A DNA stretch of 26,220 nucleotides, from assembly GCA_012961925.1 (NCBI GenBank), contig DTYK01000259.1, forward strand, positions 1-26,220. The letters are read 5' to 3'. Under the pieces are notes generated by a model, which was not told the DNA's origin, did no database searches, and saw nothing but the letters and a program-made list of their open reading frames with translations. Source of the DNA: Candidatus Latescibacterota bacterium (GTDB taxonomy: Bacteria > Latescibacterota > MVCY01 > DTYK01). Shown here one piece after another: positions 1-6,984 of the stretch. How positions within the stretch are numbered: position 1 is the stretch's first letter; each line of letters opens with the position of its first letter. The position numbers and the translations under genes are program-made.

Positions 1-2
1 GC

Positions 3-185
3 CAGCCCTATGGGCATAACACCATCACCGGCAGCGGACAAGGGGTGCGATGTCTCAGCAACTCCAAACCTGGGCTGGGATTAGACGAATCTGGCAAGTG
101 GGGCAATAACAACATCCTCACCACAGGATATGATGTCTATGTCAATTCGGGGAGTGGTTTAAACGTAAAGACTCAAGGCGGGTGA
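3..185 (+). CDS. C-terminal end of a beta-helix-like protein (partial)
   Basis: An open frame runs from the window edge to a TGA at 183-185 and gives about 60 residues with no start inside the window. The peptide is rich in Gly, Asn, Ser and Thr, with short turns such as GHNTITGSG and GNNNILTTGYDVYVNSGSG. This resembles the Asn-ladder coils of right-handed parallel beta-helix proteins (NosD, pectate-lyase-like or DUF1565 families). Those are usually secreted or surface proteins acting on or resembling polysaccharides. Only the last coils are visible, so neither substrate nor export signal can be judged. The call rests on composition and repeat rhythm, not on a catalytic motif. Confidence 0.5.
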   Translation, partial: QPYGHNTITGSGQGVRCLSNSKPGLGLDESGKWGNNNILTTGYDVYVNSGSGLNVKTQGG

Positions 186-544
186 CCTGGTGGAGACCCG
201 AAGGATGCTGCTATTAAGATAAAGAATTTGCCCCTAAACTGTCATAGCAGAACCTGCCTGCCATTATCCGGCTACTATAAGAAAAGCCACCTCTGTCCAC
301 CAGACAGGGGTGGCTTCTCCCCGTCCTTGATCTGATTCGCGCTTCGAAGACCAGCTCTATCCCGCACAACCCTCCTGTGGGTCGACAGTCCACCCGGAAA
401 GGGGTGGACCTTGATAGCCCCCTGAGTTTAGCCTCACCTAAGACACCCTTTCGTCGGCCAGTAAGATCTATAAGGGCGCGTCCCCTCATACGCCCTGTAC
501 CCACTGGCCGGAGTCACTCACACAGTCATACAGGGTAATGCTCA
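186..544. other. Intergenic region with hairpins, no convincing gene
   Basis: This 359-bp gap separates the 3' ends of the partial beta-helix gene (plus) and clpB (minus). It holds a strong hairpin at 285-315 and a second perfect 8-bp stem at 388-395/402-409 around a six-base loop, without a T-run. A 96-codon minus-strand frame spans 214-504 but runs through both hairpins, has low-complexity Arg/Gly-rich composition and resembles no family I know, so I treat it as non-coding. Confidence 0.6.
285..315 (-). terminator. Intrinsic terminator, probably of clpB
   Basis: A 13-bp stem (285-297 with 303-315, one G-T wobble) closes a five-base loop. Read on the minus strand it is followed by a T-rich tract (TTTTCTTAT). 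It lies about 230 bases beyond the clpB stop, so it most likely ends the clpB transcript. The plus-strand side has only a weak pyrimidine tract, so a role for the beta-helix gene is less likely. Confidence 0.65.
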
Positions 545-3163
545 TCAAACGGCTACAGGTGACCTCTGCGCGGCGCTCTGCTTTTGGAAGACGACCTTGC
601 CGTCATGGACGTCGGCCAGGACCCTCTCGCCCTCCTTGAACTTCCGCTCTAAGATATCCAGAGAGAGCGGGTTCTCAACCATTCTCTGGATCACCCTCTT
701 CAACGGCCTGGCGCCATAGACAGGGTCGAATCCGGCATCCGCCAGCAACTCCTTCGCTGAATCCGAAACCTCAAGATGGATCCCGGCATTCTCAAACAGT
801 CTCTTCTTAACCCTCTCCAGTTGCAGTTCGACGATCTGCTTGATCTGGTCCCTAGTCAAGGGGTGGAAGATGATCACCTCGTCGATACGGTTGAGGAACT
901 CCGGCCTCAACTGACCCCTCAAGGCCTCCATAACCTCACGCCGCATCTGGTCATACTCATCTTCCGTGAAGTCGCTGATCAGATGACTCCCGATATTCGA
1001 AGTCATTATGACCACGGTGTTCTTGAAGTTGACAGTCCTACCCTGACCATCCGTCAATCGGCCGTCATCAAGGATCTGAAGCAATATGTTGAACACATCC
1101 GTATGGGCCTTTTCAACCTCATCGAAGAGGATAACCTGATACGGCCTCCTCCTTATGGCTTCGGTGAGTTGGCCTCCCTGGTCATAGCCCACATAACCGG
1201 GCGGTGCGCCGATCAACCTTGAGACCGTATGCCGCTCCATATACTCCGACATATCAATCCTGACCATCGCATTCTCATCGTCAAAGAGGAACTCTGCCAG
1301 GGCACGGGCGGTTTCAGTCTTTCCGACCCCCGTTGGTCCTAAGAAGAGGAAGGAACCTATCGGACGTTCCTGATCGCCCAGGCCTGCCCTCGCCCTACGG
1401 ACGGCGTTGGAGACGGCCTCTATTGCCTCATCCTGGCCGACCACCCTCTGGTGAAGTCGCTCCTCCATATGGACGAGCTTCTCTATCTCCCCCTCCATCA
1501 GCCTCGAGACAGGGATTCCAGTCCATTTGGAGACAACCTCTGCCACGTCCTCCTCATCCACCTCCTCCTTGATCATCTTCATATCCTTCTGAATTCCGGC
1601 AAGATTTTCCTCTTCCTGCTTGAGCTGTTTCTCTAATTGGACCAGCTCCCCGTACCTTATCCTTGCCGCCCTTTCATAGTCGGCATCTCTCTCAGCCTGT
1701 TCGGCCTCGATCTTGAGCTGCTCCAGACTCTCCTTGATCTGCTGGATCTTCCCTATGGCCTCCTTCTCCTTAAGCCAGTGTGATCTGAGCCTGTCCCTCT
1801 CTTCGTTCAGTTCGACAAGCTGCTTCTCTATCGGTTTCAATCGCTCCTTGGCATCCTTCTCCTTCTTTACGGCCTCCCTCTCTATCTCAAGCTGTCGTAT
1901 TCTCTTCTCAACCTCATCAATCTCCGATGGCATGCTGTCGATCTCTATCCGCAGGTTCGCAGCAGCCTCGTCGATCAGGTCTATGGCCTTGTCAGGCAGA
2001 AACCTTTCGCTTATGTACCGCTCTGACAAAGTGGCCGCTGCCACAAGGGCTCCATCCTGTATCCTCACACCATGGTGGACCTCATAGCGCTCCTTCAGAC
2101 CGCGGAGGATCGAAATCGTATCCTCGACAGAGGGCTCCCCAACAAAGATAGGGGCAAACCTGCGTTCCAGAGCGGCATCTTTTTCGATATTCTGACGGTA
2201 TTCATCCGGGGTAGTCGCACCTATACACCTCAGCTCTCCCCTGGCCAGGGCGGGCTTGAGCATGTTAGAGGCATCCATGGCCCCTTCAGCCGCGCCTGCG
2301 CCAACTATGGTGTGGAGCTCGTCGATGAAGAGGACTATCTGCCCATTGGCCCTCTGGACCTCCCTCAGGACAGCCTTGAGCCTCTCCTCGAATTCCCCCC
2401 TGAACTTGGAGCCGGCTATCATGGAGGCCAGGTCAAGTGCAATCACCCGTCGGCCTTTCAACGACTCAGGCACGTCGCCTGCGGCGATCTTCTGGGCCAG
2501 CCCCTCCACAATGGCTGTCTTCCCGACACCGGCCTCACCGATCAGAACCGGGTTGTTCTTTGTGCGACGGGAGAGCACCTTGATCACCCGTCTGATCTCG
2601 TCCTCACGCCCGATCACGGGATCCAGCTTCCCCTTGCGAGCAAGATCCGTGAGATCCCGTCCGTACTTCTCCAGTACCTGATATTTGGACTCAGGATCGG
2701 GATCCGTCACCCTCTGACTTCCCCTGATCTGGTTCATCACCTCATAGATCCTGTCCTTGCTCACGCCCTGCTGAGACAGGAGCTGCGCTGCCCTGCTGCC
2801 CTTTGTCCCAAAGATACCGATGAGCAGGTGCTCAACACTTATGTACTCGTCCTTAAGCCGCTGTGCCTCTTTCCAGGCTTGATCAAGCACTCGCTTGAGC
2901 TGCGGAGAGACGTAAATCCCTCCGGTGCCCCCGGCAGAATATACCTTTGGCATCTTTTCAAGTTCGTCCGAGAGGTTCTGTCTCAGGCGGCCGGTGTCCA
3001 CTCCGACCTTGCGAAGGATCTCCTCCACAAGGCTTTCAGGCTGGTCAAGAAGCGCCAGCAGGAGGTGCTCCGGCTCGATCTGACTGTGATTTCTCGCCTC
3101 GGCCAACTGCTGGGCGGAGTAGACCGCCTCCTGCGACCTCTGCGTCAATCTGTCCAACCTCAT
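545..3163 (-). CDS. clpB: ATP-dependent disaggregase ClpB (Hsp104 family)
   Basis: ClpB is a hexameric AAA+ chaperone that, with DnaK/DnaJ/GrpE, pulls polypeptides out of aggregates by threading them through its pore. The 872-residue product is full length (E. coli about 857). It starts with the Clp N-domain repeats (about 1-150). Nucleotide domain 1 has Walker A GEAGVGKT at 209-216, Walker B ending FIDE near 282 and an Arg-finger ERRF near 336. A Glu/Lys-rich middle coiled coil spans about 405-535. Nucleotide domain 2 has Walker A GPTGVGKT at 609-616, pore loop GYVGY at 656-660 and Walker B VILFDE near 682. The middle coiled coil separates it from ClpA and ClpC. The start is fixed by a strong ribosome-binding site at 3173-3180. 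It stands alone on the minus strand. I saw no CIRCE element and no clear sigma-32 promoter upstream. Confidence 0.97.
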   Translation of the reverse strand: MRLDRLTQRSQEAVYSAQQLAEARNHSQIEPEHLLLALLDQPESLVEEILRKVGVDTGRLRQNLSDELEKMPKVYSAGGTGGIYVSPQLKRVLDQAWKEAQRLKDEYISVEHLLIGIFGTKGSRAAQLLSQQGVSKDRIYEVMNQIRGSQRVTDPDPESKYQVLEKYGRDLTDLARKGKLDPVIGREDEIRRVIKVLSRRTKNNPVLIGEAGVGKTAIVEGLAQKIAAGDVPESLKGRRVIALDLASMIAGSKFRGEFEERLKAVLREVQRANGQIVLFIDELHTIVGAGAAEGAMDASNMLKPALARGELRCIGATTPDEYRQNIEKDAALERRFAPIFVGEPSVEDTISILRGLKERYEVHHGVRIQDGALVAAATLSERYISERFLPDKAIDLIDEAAANLRIEIDSMPSEIDEVEKRIRQLEIEREAVKKEKDAKERLKPIEKQLVELNEERDRLRSHWLKEKEAIGKIQQIKESLEQLKIEAEQAERDADYERAARIRYGELVQLEKQLKQEEENLAGIQKDMKMIKEEVDEEDVAEVVSKWTGIPVSRLMEGEIEKLVHMEERLHQRVVGQDEAIEAVSNAVRRARAGLGDQERPIGSFLFLGPTGVGKTETARALAEFLFDDENAMVRIDMSEYMERHTVSRLIGAPPGYVGYDQGGQLTEAIRRRPYQVILFDEVEKAHTDVFNILLQILDDGRLTDGQGRTVNFKNTVVIMTSNIGSHLISDFTEDEYDQMRREVMEALRGQLRPEFLNRIDEVIIFHPLTRDQIKQIVELQLERVKKRLFENAGIHLEVSDSAKELLADAGFDPVYGARPLKRVIQRMVENPLSLDILERKFKEGERVLADVHDGKVVFQKQSAAQRSPVAV

Positions 3164-3172
3164 CGTTGCTTG

Positions 3173-3180
3173 CCTCCTTT
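3173..3180 (-). promoter_or_regulatory. Ribosome-binding site of clpB
   Basis: On the minus strand AAAGGAGG sits nine bases before the ATG at 3163-3161. It fixes the clpB start. Confidence 0.9.
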
Positions 3181-3213
3181 CTATCCAAATTAGCTACCTG
3201 AGAAACAGTTTTT

Positions 3214-3246
3214 GATGGGTCTCACCGCCCATCCTGCAAAACCCAT
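3214..3246 (-). promoter_or_regulatory. Hairpin with two possible partners in the clpB leader
   Basis: The segment at 3214-3219 (GATGGG) can pair with 3228-3233 (CCCATC), closing an eight-base loop. Its shifted copy 3215-3220 can instead pair with 3241-3246 (ACCCAT). The pairing lies 50 to 80 bases upstream of the clpB start. It could be a leader structure in the mRNA. There is no T-run on the minus strand, so it does not look like a terminator. A function is inferred only from position. Confidence 0.3.
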
Positions 3247-3667
3247 AACTTAGTTTAAAGCAATTTGCGTGCCTGAAAATTCCCTCCTCCGCCATGGCTT
3301 TCCCGAACCAAGTTTATCACCCCACAGGTACTTTACTTAACAGGGGAACAGATTTTAGTAACCCGGCCCCAGAATTCGATGCACTTAGATCGCCGCACCA
3401 ACAATGATATTTGATAACTTGTCGCTTCTTTTGGTGTTCTCTGTCTCTTTGTAGTTCATTTCAACGTAGTTGTCGTTAGTGCCCGGTCAAATATACCAAA
3501 AACGCTGTCTCAGTGTCCATTCGGTCTTCTTCTAATTCGCGGTTAGACTTAACCGACCAAAACACTGCCTATATGACTGGCTATGTCATTATGACGTCTA
3601 AGGTCGGGGGGAGGTTCCGTTTTGGGGAGAAGGGCTTTGAGGGTGTTGTGTTGGTCACGGTAAAGGG

Positions 3668-3700
3668 TTCTCTAAAAACTCCTTTAACCACAGAGGAGAC
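3668..3700. repeat. CCACAGAG-type short repeat, copy 1
   Basis: TTCTCTAAAAA, then a ten-base insert, then CCACAGAGG. It resembles 4570-4592, where TCTCTGAAAAA directly meets CCACAGAGA. In both copies the TCTCT and AGAG ends can pair. Two imperfect copies flank def. It looks like a small interspersed element, but two copies are weak evidence. Confidence 0.35.
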
Positions 3701-3824
3701 TGAGTTTTGACAGGGAAGATAGAGATATAAGCCAATGAAAATTATGCCAATAAGAATTTTCTTCTTGAGTCTCTTTTATCATCTTTGTCCTCTCTATGGT
3801 TTTCAAGGACCAGGCAAAAATTGC

Positions 3825-3853
3825 TTGACTTTCAGGCGGGGAAATGGTATAAT
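3825..3853 (+). promoter_or_regulatory. Sigma-70 promoter of def
   Basis: A -35 box TTGACT (3825-3830) is separated by exactly 17 bases from a perfect -10 box TATAAT (3848-3853). Transcription should start near 3860, leaving a leader of about 127 bases before the def GTG. It is the strongest promoter-like sequence I noticed in the window. Confidence 0.85.
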
Positions 3854-3950
3854 TCATCTGCCAAAAGAGCTTAACTACACCTCTTAGTAAAGATTGAGGT
3901 TTTGTATATACCACAAACTATTAGAGTGGCACAAAGAGACCGTCTTGGGT

Positions 3951-3976
3951 AAGCTATCTTGCAGCTTGAAAGGAGG
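3951..3976 (+). promoter_or_regulatory. Leader stem and ribosome-binding site of def
   Basis: AAAGGAGG at 3969-3976 lies ten bases before GTG at 3987 and decides the start. A small stem (AAGCT 3951-3955 with AGCTT 3963-3967) sits directly before it and could influence ribosome access. The stem is short and may be chance. Confidence 0.7.
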
Positions 3977-3986
3977 ACATACCAGA

Positions 3987-4526
3987 GTGTCACCGCTTGA
4001 GATCAGAAGATATCCGGATCCCATATTGAGGCAGATCTCAACCTCGGTTGAAGCCAAGGAGATTGACACGTCTTTACAGAATCTGATTGACAACATGGCC
4101 TATACGATGTATATATTTAAGGGACTTGGCCTGGCAGCTCCTCAGGTGGGAGTGTTGAGCCGGATCATCACTGTCGATACTGGAGAAGGTCTGATAGCCC
4201 TGGTCAACCCAAGAATTCTCAAGGGCGAGGGCGAGGAAATAGGCGAGGAGGGGTGCCTGAGCATCCCAGACATCTGGCTTGAGATCAAAAGGGCAAGGAA
4301 AGTGATCGTTGACGGTATGGATAGGACAGGGCAGAAGGTATTGCTCGAGGCTGAAGGGCTACTTGCAAGGGCCTTCCAGCACGAGATCGACCACCTGAAC
4401 GGGGTTCTCATCATTGATAGGGTGTCACACCTTCAGAGACAGTTGATAGAATCGAAGCTCAGAAGGCTCAGGAAGGAGCAAGGAACCCTTCGCCCATCAT
4501 CCTCTAACCGCAAGTCTTTTACGTGA
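3987..4526 (+). CDS. def: Peptide deformylase
   Basis: This metallo-hydrolase removes the formyl group from the N-terminal methionine of new proteins at the ribosome. All three family motifs are present in the 179-residue product: GLGLAAPQVG at 46-55, EEGCLSIP at 87-94 with metal ligand Cys90, and QHEIDH at 131-136 with ligands His132 and His136 and catalytic Glu133. The reading frame stays open upstream to an ATG at 3894. I chose GTG 3987 because it has the good ribosome-binding site and because the family normally begins just before the IRRYPDPILR segment, seen here at residues 6-15. It has its own sigma-70 promoter. Inverted repeats after the stop suggest it is transcribed alone or with partial read-through into the exporter gene. 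The C-terminal tail is basic, as in many Gram-negative homologues. Confidence 0.96.
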   Translation: MSPLEIRRYPDPILRQISTSVEAKEIDTSLQNLIDNMAYTMYIFKGLGLAAPQVGVLSRIITVDTGEGLIALVNPRILKGEGEEIGEEGCLSIPDIWLEIKRARKVIVDGMDRTGQKVLLEAEGLLARAFQHEIDHLNGVLIIDRVSHLQRQLIESKLRRLRKEQGTLRPSSSNRKSFT

Positions 4527-4570
4527 AAAAAACCTCTCGGTAGCAACCCGTTAAGGAAAATTTAAAAAGG

Positions 4571-4590
4571 TCTCTGAAAAACCACAGAGA
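4571..4590. repeat. CCACAGAG-type short repeat, copy 2, perfect stem
   Basis: A perfect 6-bp inverted repeat (TCTCTG 4571-4576 with CAGAGA 4585-4590) around an eight-base loop. It matches the copy upstream of def apart from a deletion in the loop region. Confidence 0.4.
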
Positions 4591-4634
4591 GTGCATACGA
4601 GGATAAAAGTGATTCACGAAGGAAGCTTGAAACT

Positions 4635-4673
4635 CAGGGACCTCCCTGGTTAAAAGACTTTTTAAAGGCCTTT
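4635..4673 (+). terminator. Possible terminator region after def
   Basis: A 5-bp stem (CAGGG 4635-4639 with CCCTG 4644-4648) is followed by an AT-rich stretch with T-runs. That stretch contains a further palindrome, AAAGGCCTTT, at 4664-4673. The first stem is short, so this would be a weak terminator. It lies about 110 bases after the def stop and 60 bases before the exporter gene. Confidence 0.4.
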
Positions 4674-4734
4674 TTAACTTTTTAAAAACCAGAGGGGTCG
4701 GAATCCTATCAGATCAAGCACGAGGCGGGTGTAT

Positions 4735-5763
4735 ATGGCGGTGATATCTGTCATCTTCGAACGTTCCCTTATGATAACCATATTCGTCTTCACCATGATG
4801 TTGTTGGTCGATTGGCTGAACGTGATGAGCGAGGGAGCCCTGGTTTCGGCGATAAAAGGGAGCACCTGGCGGCAGTATATCACGGCCTCGTTCCTCGGGG
4901 CTACCCCCGGGTGTCTTGGAGCCTTTGCGAACGTGTCTCTTTACATACATGGGTCGTTGAGCTTCGGAGCTATAGTTGGCGGCATGATAGCCACCTCAGG
5001 AGATGAAGCCTTTGTCATGTTGACACTATTTCCTGGGAAAGCACTCGGACTATTTGCCCTGCTGTTTCTGCTTGGAACCGCCTCTGCCTGGTTGGTAGAT
5101 AAGCTTGTACCAATTTTGAAAATAACCCCCTGTAATGAGTGCGGCCTGCATCGTCCTCATAACGGTTTGGAGCTGAAGAGATTAAGCCTTTCCTTGATCT
5201 GGAGGAACCTCACCCTCATCACACCTCTCCGCCTTATATTTCTAACCCTACAGGCCCTGTTCCTTTTAGGCATCCTTGGCGGGGCGATGGGGCCGGAAGT
5301 TTGGAACTGGGAGAGGGTAACGCTGTCGCTTTTCCTCTCGATCCTGATACTGATAGGAATCGTAGTGCCAGAGCATTACCTTAAAGAACATATATGGAGG
5401 CACATCATTCGAAGACATATCTGGCGTCTATTCCTCTGGACATTCTCCGCCTTGCTCCTCCTGGAGATCGGCTTTAAACACTGGAACCTTGAGGAGTTCG
5501 TAAGAACCAATATGGTATGGGTGCTTTTAATCAGTGCTGTTGTGGGTATCGTCCCGGGATCCGGTCCTCACCTCGTCTTCGTGATGATGTTTGCCAAAGG
5601 GATTGTACCCTTCTCGGTGCTGTTGACAAGCTCATTTATACAGGATGGAGACGGCATGCTGCCGCTTCTGTCATATACTGTCAGGGATTGGTTGCTCATA
5701 AAGGCGTTTAACTTCATACTCGGTTTAGGGGCCGGAATAGCCCTTTATGCCATGGGATCGTGA
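4735..5763 (+). CDS. Putative ten-TM heavy-metal or manganese exporter (ArsP_2 type)
   Basis: This strongly hydrophobic protein of about 342 residues appears to have eight to ten membrane segments in two similar halves. It carries the signature segments I associate with the putative ten-TM heavy-metal exporter family, often annotated as putative manganese transporter. These are ATPGCLGAF and MIATSGDEAF in the first half, and PGSGPH and QDGDGMLPLL in the second. A hydrophilic loop between the halves contains Cys133, Cys136, His139 and His142, a plausible metal-binding cluster. GTG 4729 is also possible, but ACGAGG at 4720-4725 is better spaced for ATG 4735. The substrate is not experimentally settled for this family as far as I know. 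It begins 208 bases after def and ends 27 bases before the radical SAM gene, so it may be co-transcribed with the latter. Confidence 0.75.
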   Translation: MAVISVIFERSLMITIFVFTMMLLVDWLNVMSEGALVSAIKGSTWRQYITASFLGATPGCLGAFANVSLYIHGSLSFGAIVGGMIATSGDEAFVMLTLFPGKALGLFALLFLLGTASAWLVDKLVPILKITPCNECGLHRPHNGLELKRLSLSLIWRNLTLITPLRLIFLTLQALFLLGILGGAMGPEVWNWERVTLSLFLSILILIGIVVPEHYLKEHIWRHIIRRHIWRLFLWTFSALLLLEIGFKHWNLEEFVRTNMVWVLLISAVVGIVPGSGPHLVFVMMFAKGIVPFSVLLTSSFIQDGDGMLPLLSYTVRDWLLIKAFNFILGLGAGIALYAMGS

Positions 5764-5790
5764 CTACAAGACGGTTAAGGGCGTGATCAC

Positions 5791-6810
5791 ATGAAAGAAG
5801 CTATGTTATATGAGAGGCTTGAGAGAGAGAAGGTCAGGTGCAATCTATGCGGCCACCGATGTATCATCTCTTCCTCTAAGAAAGGGATATGTGGTGTGCG
5901 TGAAAATAGAGGTGGGACTCTATACACGTTAGTATACGGAAAGGCTGTAGCAGTGCACGTAGATCCGATTGAGAAAAAGCCGCTGTTCAACTTTTACCCT
6001 GGGTCTCGTTCTCTCTCGATTGCGACGGTTGGCTGCAATTTCAGATGTCTACATTGTCAGAACTACGACATATCCCAGATGCCGAGAGAACAGGGTCAAA
6101 TCGTTGGTAATGATCTTGAGCCCGGTGAGGTCGTCTCTGCGGCTAAAAGATACGGCTGTAAAAGCATCTCCTACACCTATACCGAACCGACGATCTTCTT
6201 CGAATATGCCTACGATACGGCGAAGATCGCCAACCATGAGGGGATTAAGAACATCTTCGTAACCAACGGCTATATGACACACGAGGCCCTTGAGATGATA
6301 AGTCCTTACCTTGATGCGGCCAATGTTGATCTGAAATCCTTCAACGACGAGCATTACCGGAAAGTGTGCGGAGCAAGGTTGGAGCCTGTCCTCGACGCAC
6401 TAAAGGATATGAAGCGGATGGGTATCTGGGTTGAAGTGACCACCCTGCTCATCCCTACAGTCAACGATTCCGAGGACGAACTACGTGGGATAGCCGACTT
6501 CATCCTCTTGCTTGGCCCTGAGACACCATGGCATATAAGCGCCTTCTACCCCACTTATAAGATGGCCGATCTGCCGAGGACATCAGCCAATCTCATCCGC
6601 AAAGGCAGGGAGATCGGCCTACAGGCAGGGTTGAGATATGTTTACAGCGGCAATATACCAGGGGATGAAGGGGAGAGCACCTTTTGCCACAATTGTGGTA
6701 AGGTTGTAATCCAGCGGTGGGGATATCAGATCTTAGAGAACCACATCAAGGATTCAAGGTGTGCCCATTGTGGGACAAAGATAGATGGGATAGGACTATT
6801 AAGTGTATAA
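5791..6810 (+). CDS. amrS: AmmeMemoRadiSam-type radical SAM enzyme
   Basis: A 339-residue radical SAM protein related to pyruvate formate-lyase activating enzymes. The [4Fe-4S] cluster motif CNFRCLHC supplies Cys82, Cys86 and Cys89. In front of it is a Cys cluster (Cys17, Cys20, Cys24, Cys34), and the C-terminus carries CHNCG...CAHCG, which may bind zinc or a second cluster. This N-terminal, core and C-terminal pattern is that of the AmmeMemoRadiSam (AmrS) family, normally found with AMMECR1 and Memo domain genes. Neither partner is in this window. The reaction of the family is not known to me. An AAGGG element nine bases upstream supports ATG 5791, though ATG 5803 is possible. The gene follows the metal exporter by 27 bases. 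Confidence 0.8.
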   Translation: MKEAMLYERLEREKVRCNLCGHRCIISSSKKGICGVRENRGGTLYTLVYGKAVAVHVDPIEKKPLFNFYPGSRSLSIATVGCNFRCLHCQNYDISQMPREQGQIVGNDLEPGEVVSAAKRYGCKSISYTYTEPTIFFEYAYDTAKIANHEGIKNIFVTNGYMTHEALEMISPYLDAANVDLKSFNDEHYRKVCGARLEPVLDALKDMKRMGIWVEVTTLLIPTVNDSEDELRGIADFILLLGPETPWHISAFYPTYKMADLPRTSANLIRKGREIGLQAGLRYVYSGNIPGDEGESTFCHNCGKVVIQRWGYQILENHIKDSRCAHCGTKIDGIGLLSV

Positions 6811-6885
6811 TTGCTCTGTCTTCAGCAGAACAGGTTTCCTGTAGAAGAAGGAGTTTCGTAGGAGTCCACTACGGGAGTCAATGTT

Positions 6886-6938
6886 TGTGTAATTCGAAGC
6901 GAAGCCTGGTCGGTTTGAGGCGAAGTTTCGCTGGCGAA
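6886..6938. repeat. GAAG/CTTC inverted-repeat element, copy 1
   Basis: The gap between the radical SAM and RACo-like genes contains TTCGAAGCGAAGCC and then GAGGCGAAGTTTCGC, whose GCGAA/TTCGC ends pair. It resembles elements at 8901-8927 and 22038-22078, all in the leaders of plus-strand genes. The copies are diverged, so membership in one family is tentative. Confidence 0.35.
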
Positions 6939-6984
6939 CTTGGAAATTTGCCTCCAGATATGGGTTAAAAAAGGAGGGGGTTAA

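Larger units (their letters stand above)
3164..3986. other. Long intergenic region between divergent clpB and def
   Basis: This 823-bp gap holds the clpB leader on its left and the def promoter and leader on its right. Between about 3390 and 3700 I see no complete gene. A 65-codon plus frame (3513-3710) and a 76-codon minus frame (3684-3914) look unconvincing. On the minus strand, short peptide-like stretches broken by stops lie between about 3390 and 3600, which may be decayed coding sequence or an interspersed repeat. A small perfect 6-bp stem sits at 3540-3555. A CCACAGAG-type motif near 3668-3700 recurs in the gap after def. Confidence 0.5.

Noticed and set aside
214..504. 96-codon minus-strand frame downstream of clpB
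   Set aside because: It runs through a terminator hairpin and a second stem, has skewed Arg/Gly composition and no recognisable domain.
2072..3193. 373-codon plus-strand open frame antisense to clpB, with several shorter ones
   Set aside because: It lies wholly opposite a clear clpB, follows its codon structure and resembles no family. Long antisense frames are expected opposite a GC-rich, strongly coding gene.
3181..3500. CIRCE element or sigma-32 promoter for clpB
   Set aside because: I looked for TTAGCACTC/GAGTGCTAA and for CTTGAA with CCCCAT on the minus strand and found neither; only weak sigma-70-like matches exist.
3513..3914. Small open frames in the clpB-def gap (65 plus and 76 minus codons)
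   Set aside because: No ribosome-binding site or family resemblance; the minus frame covers the def promoter.
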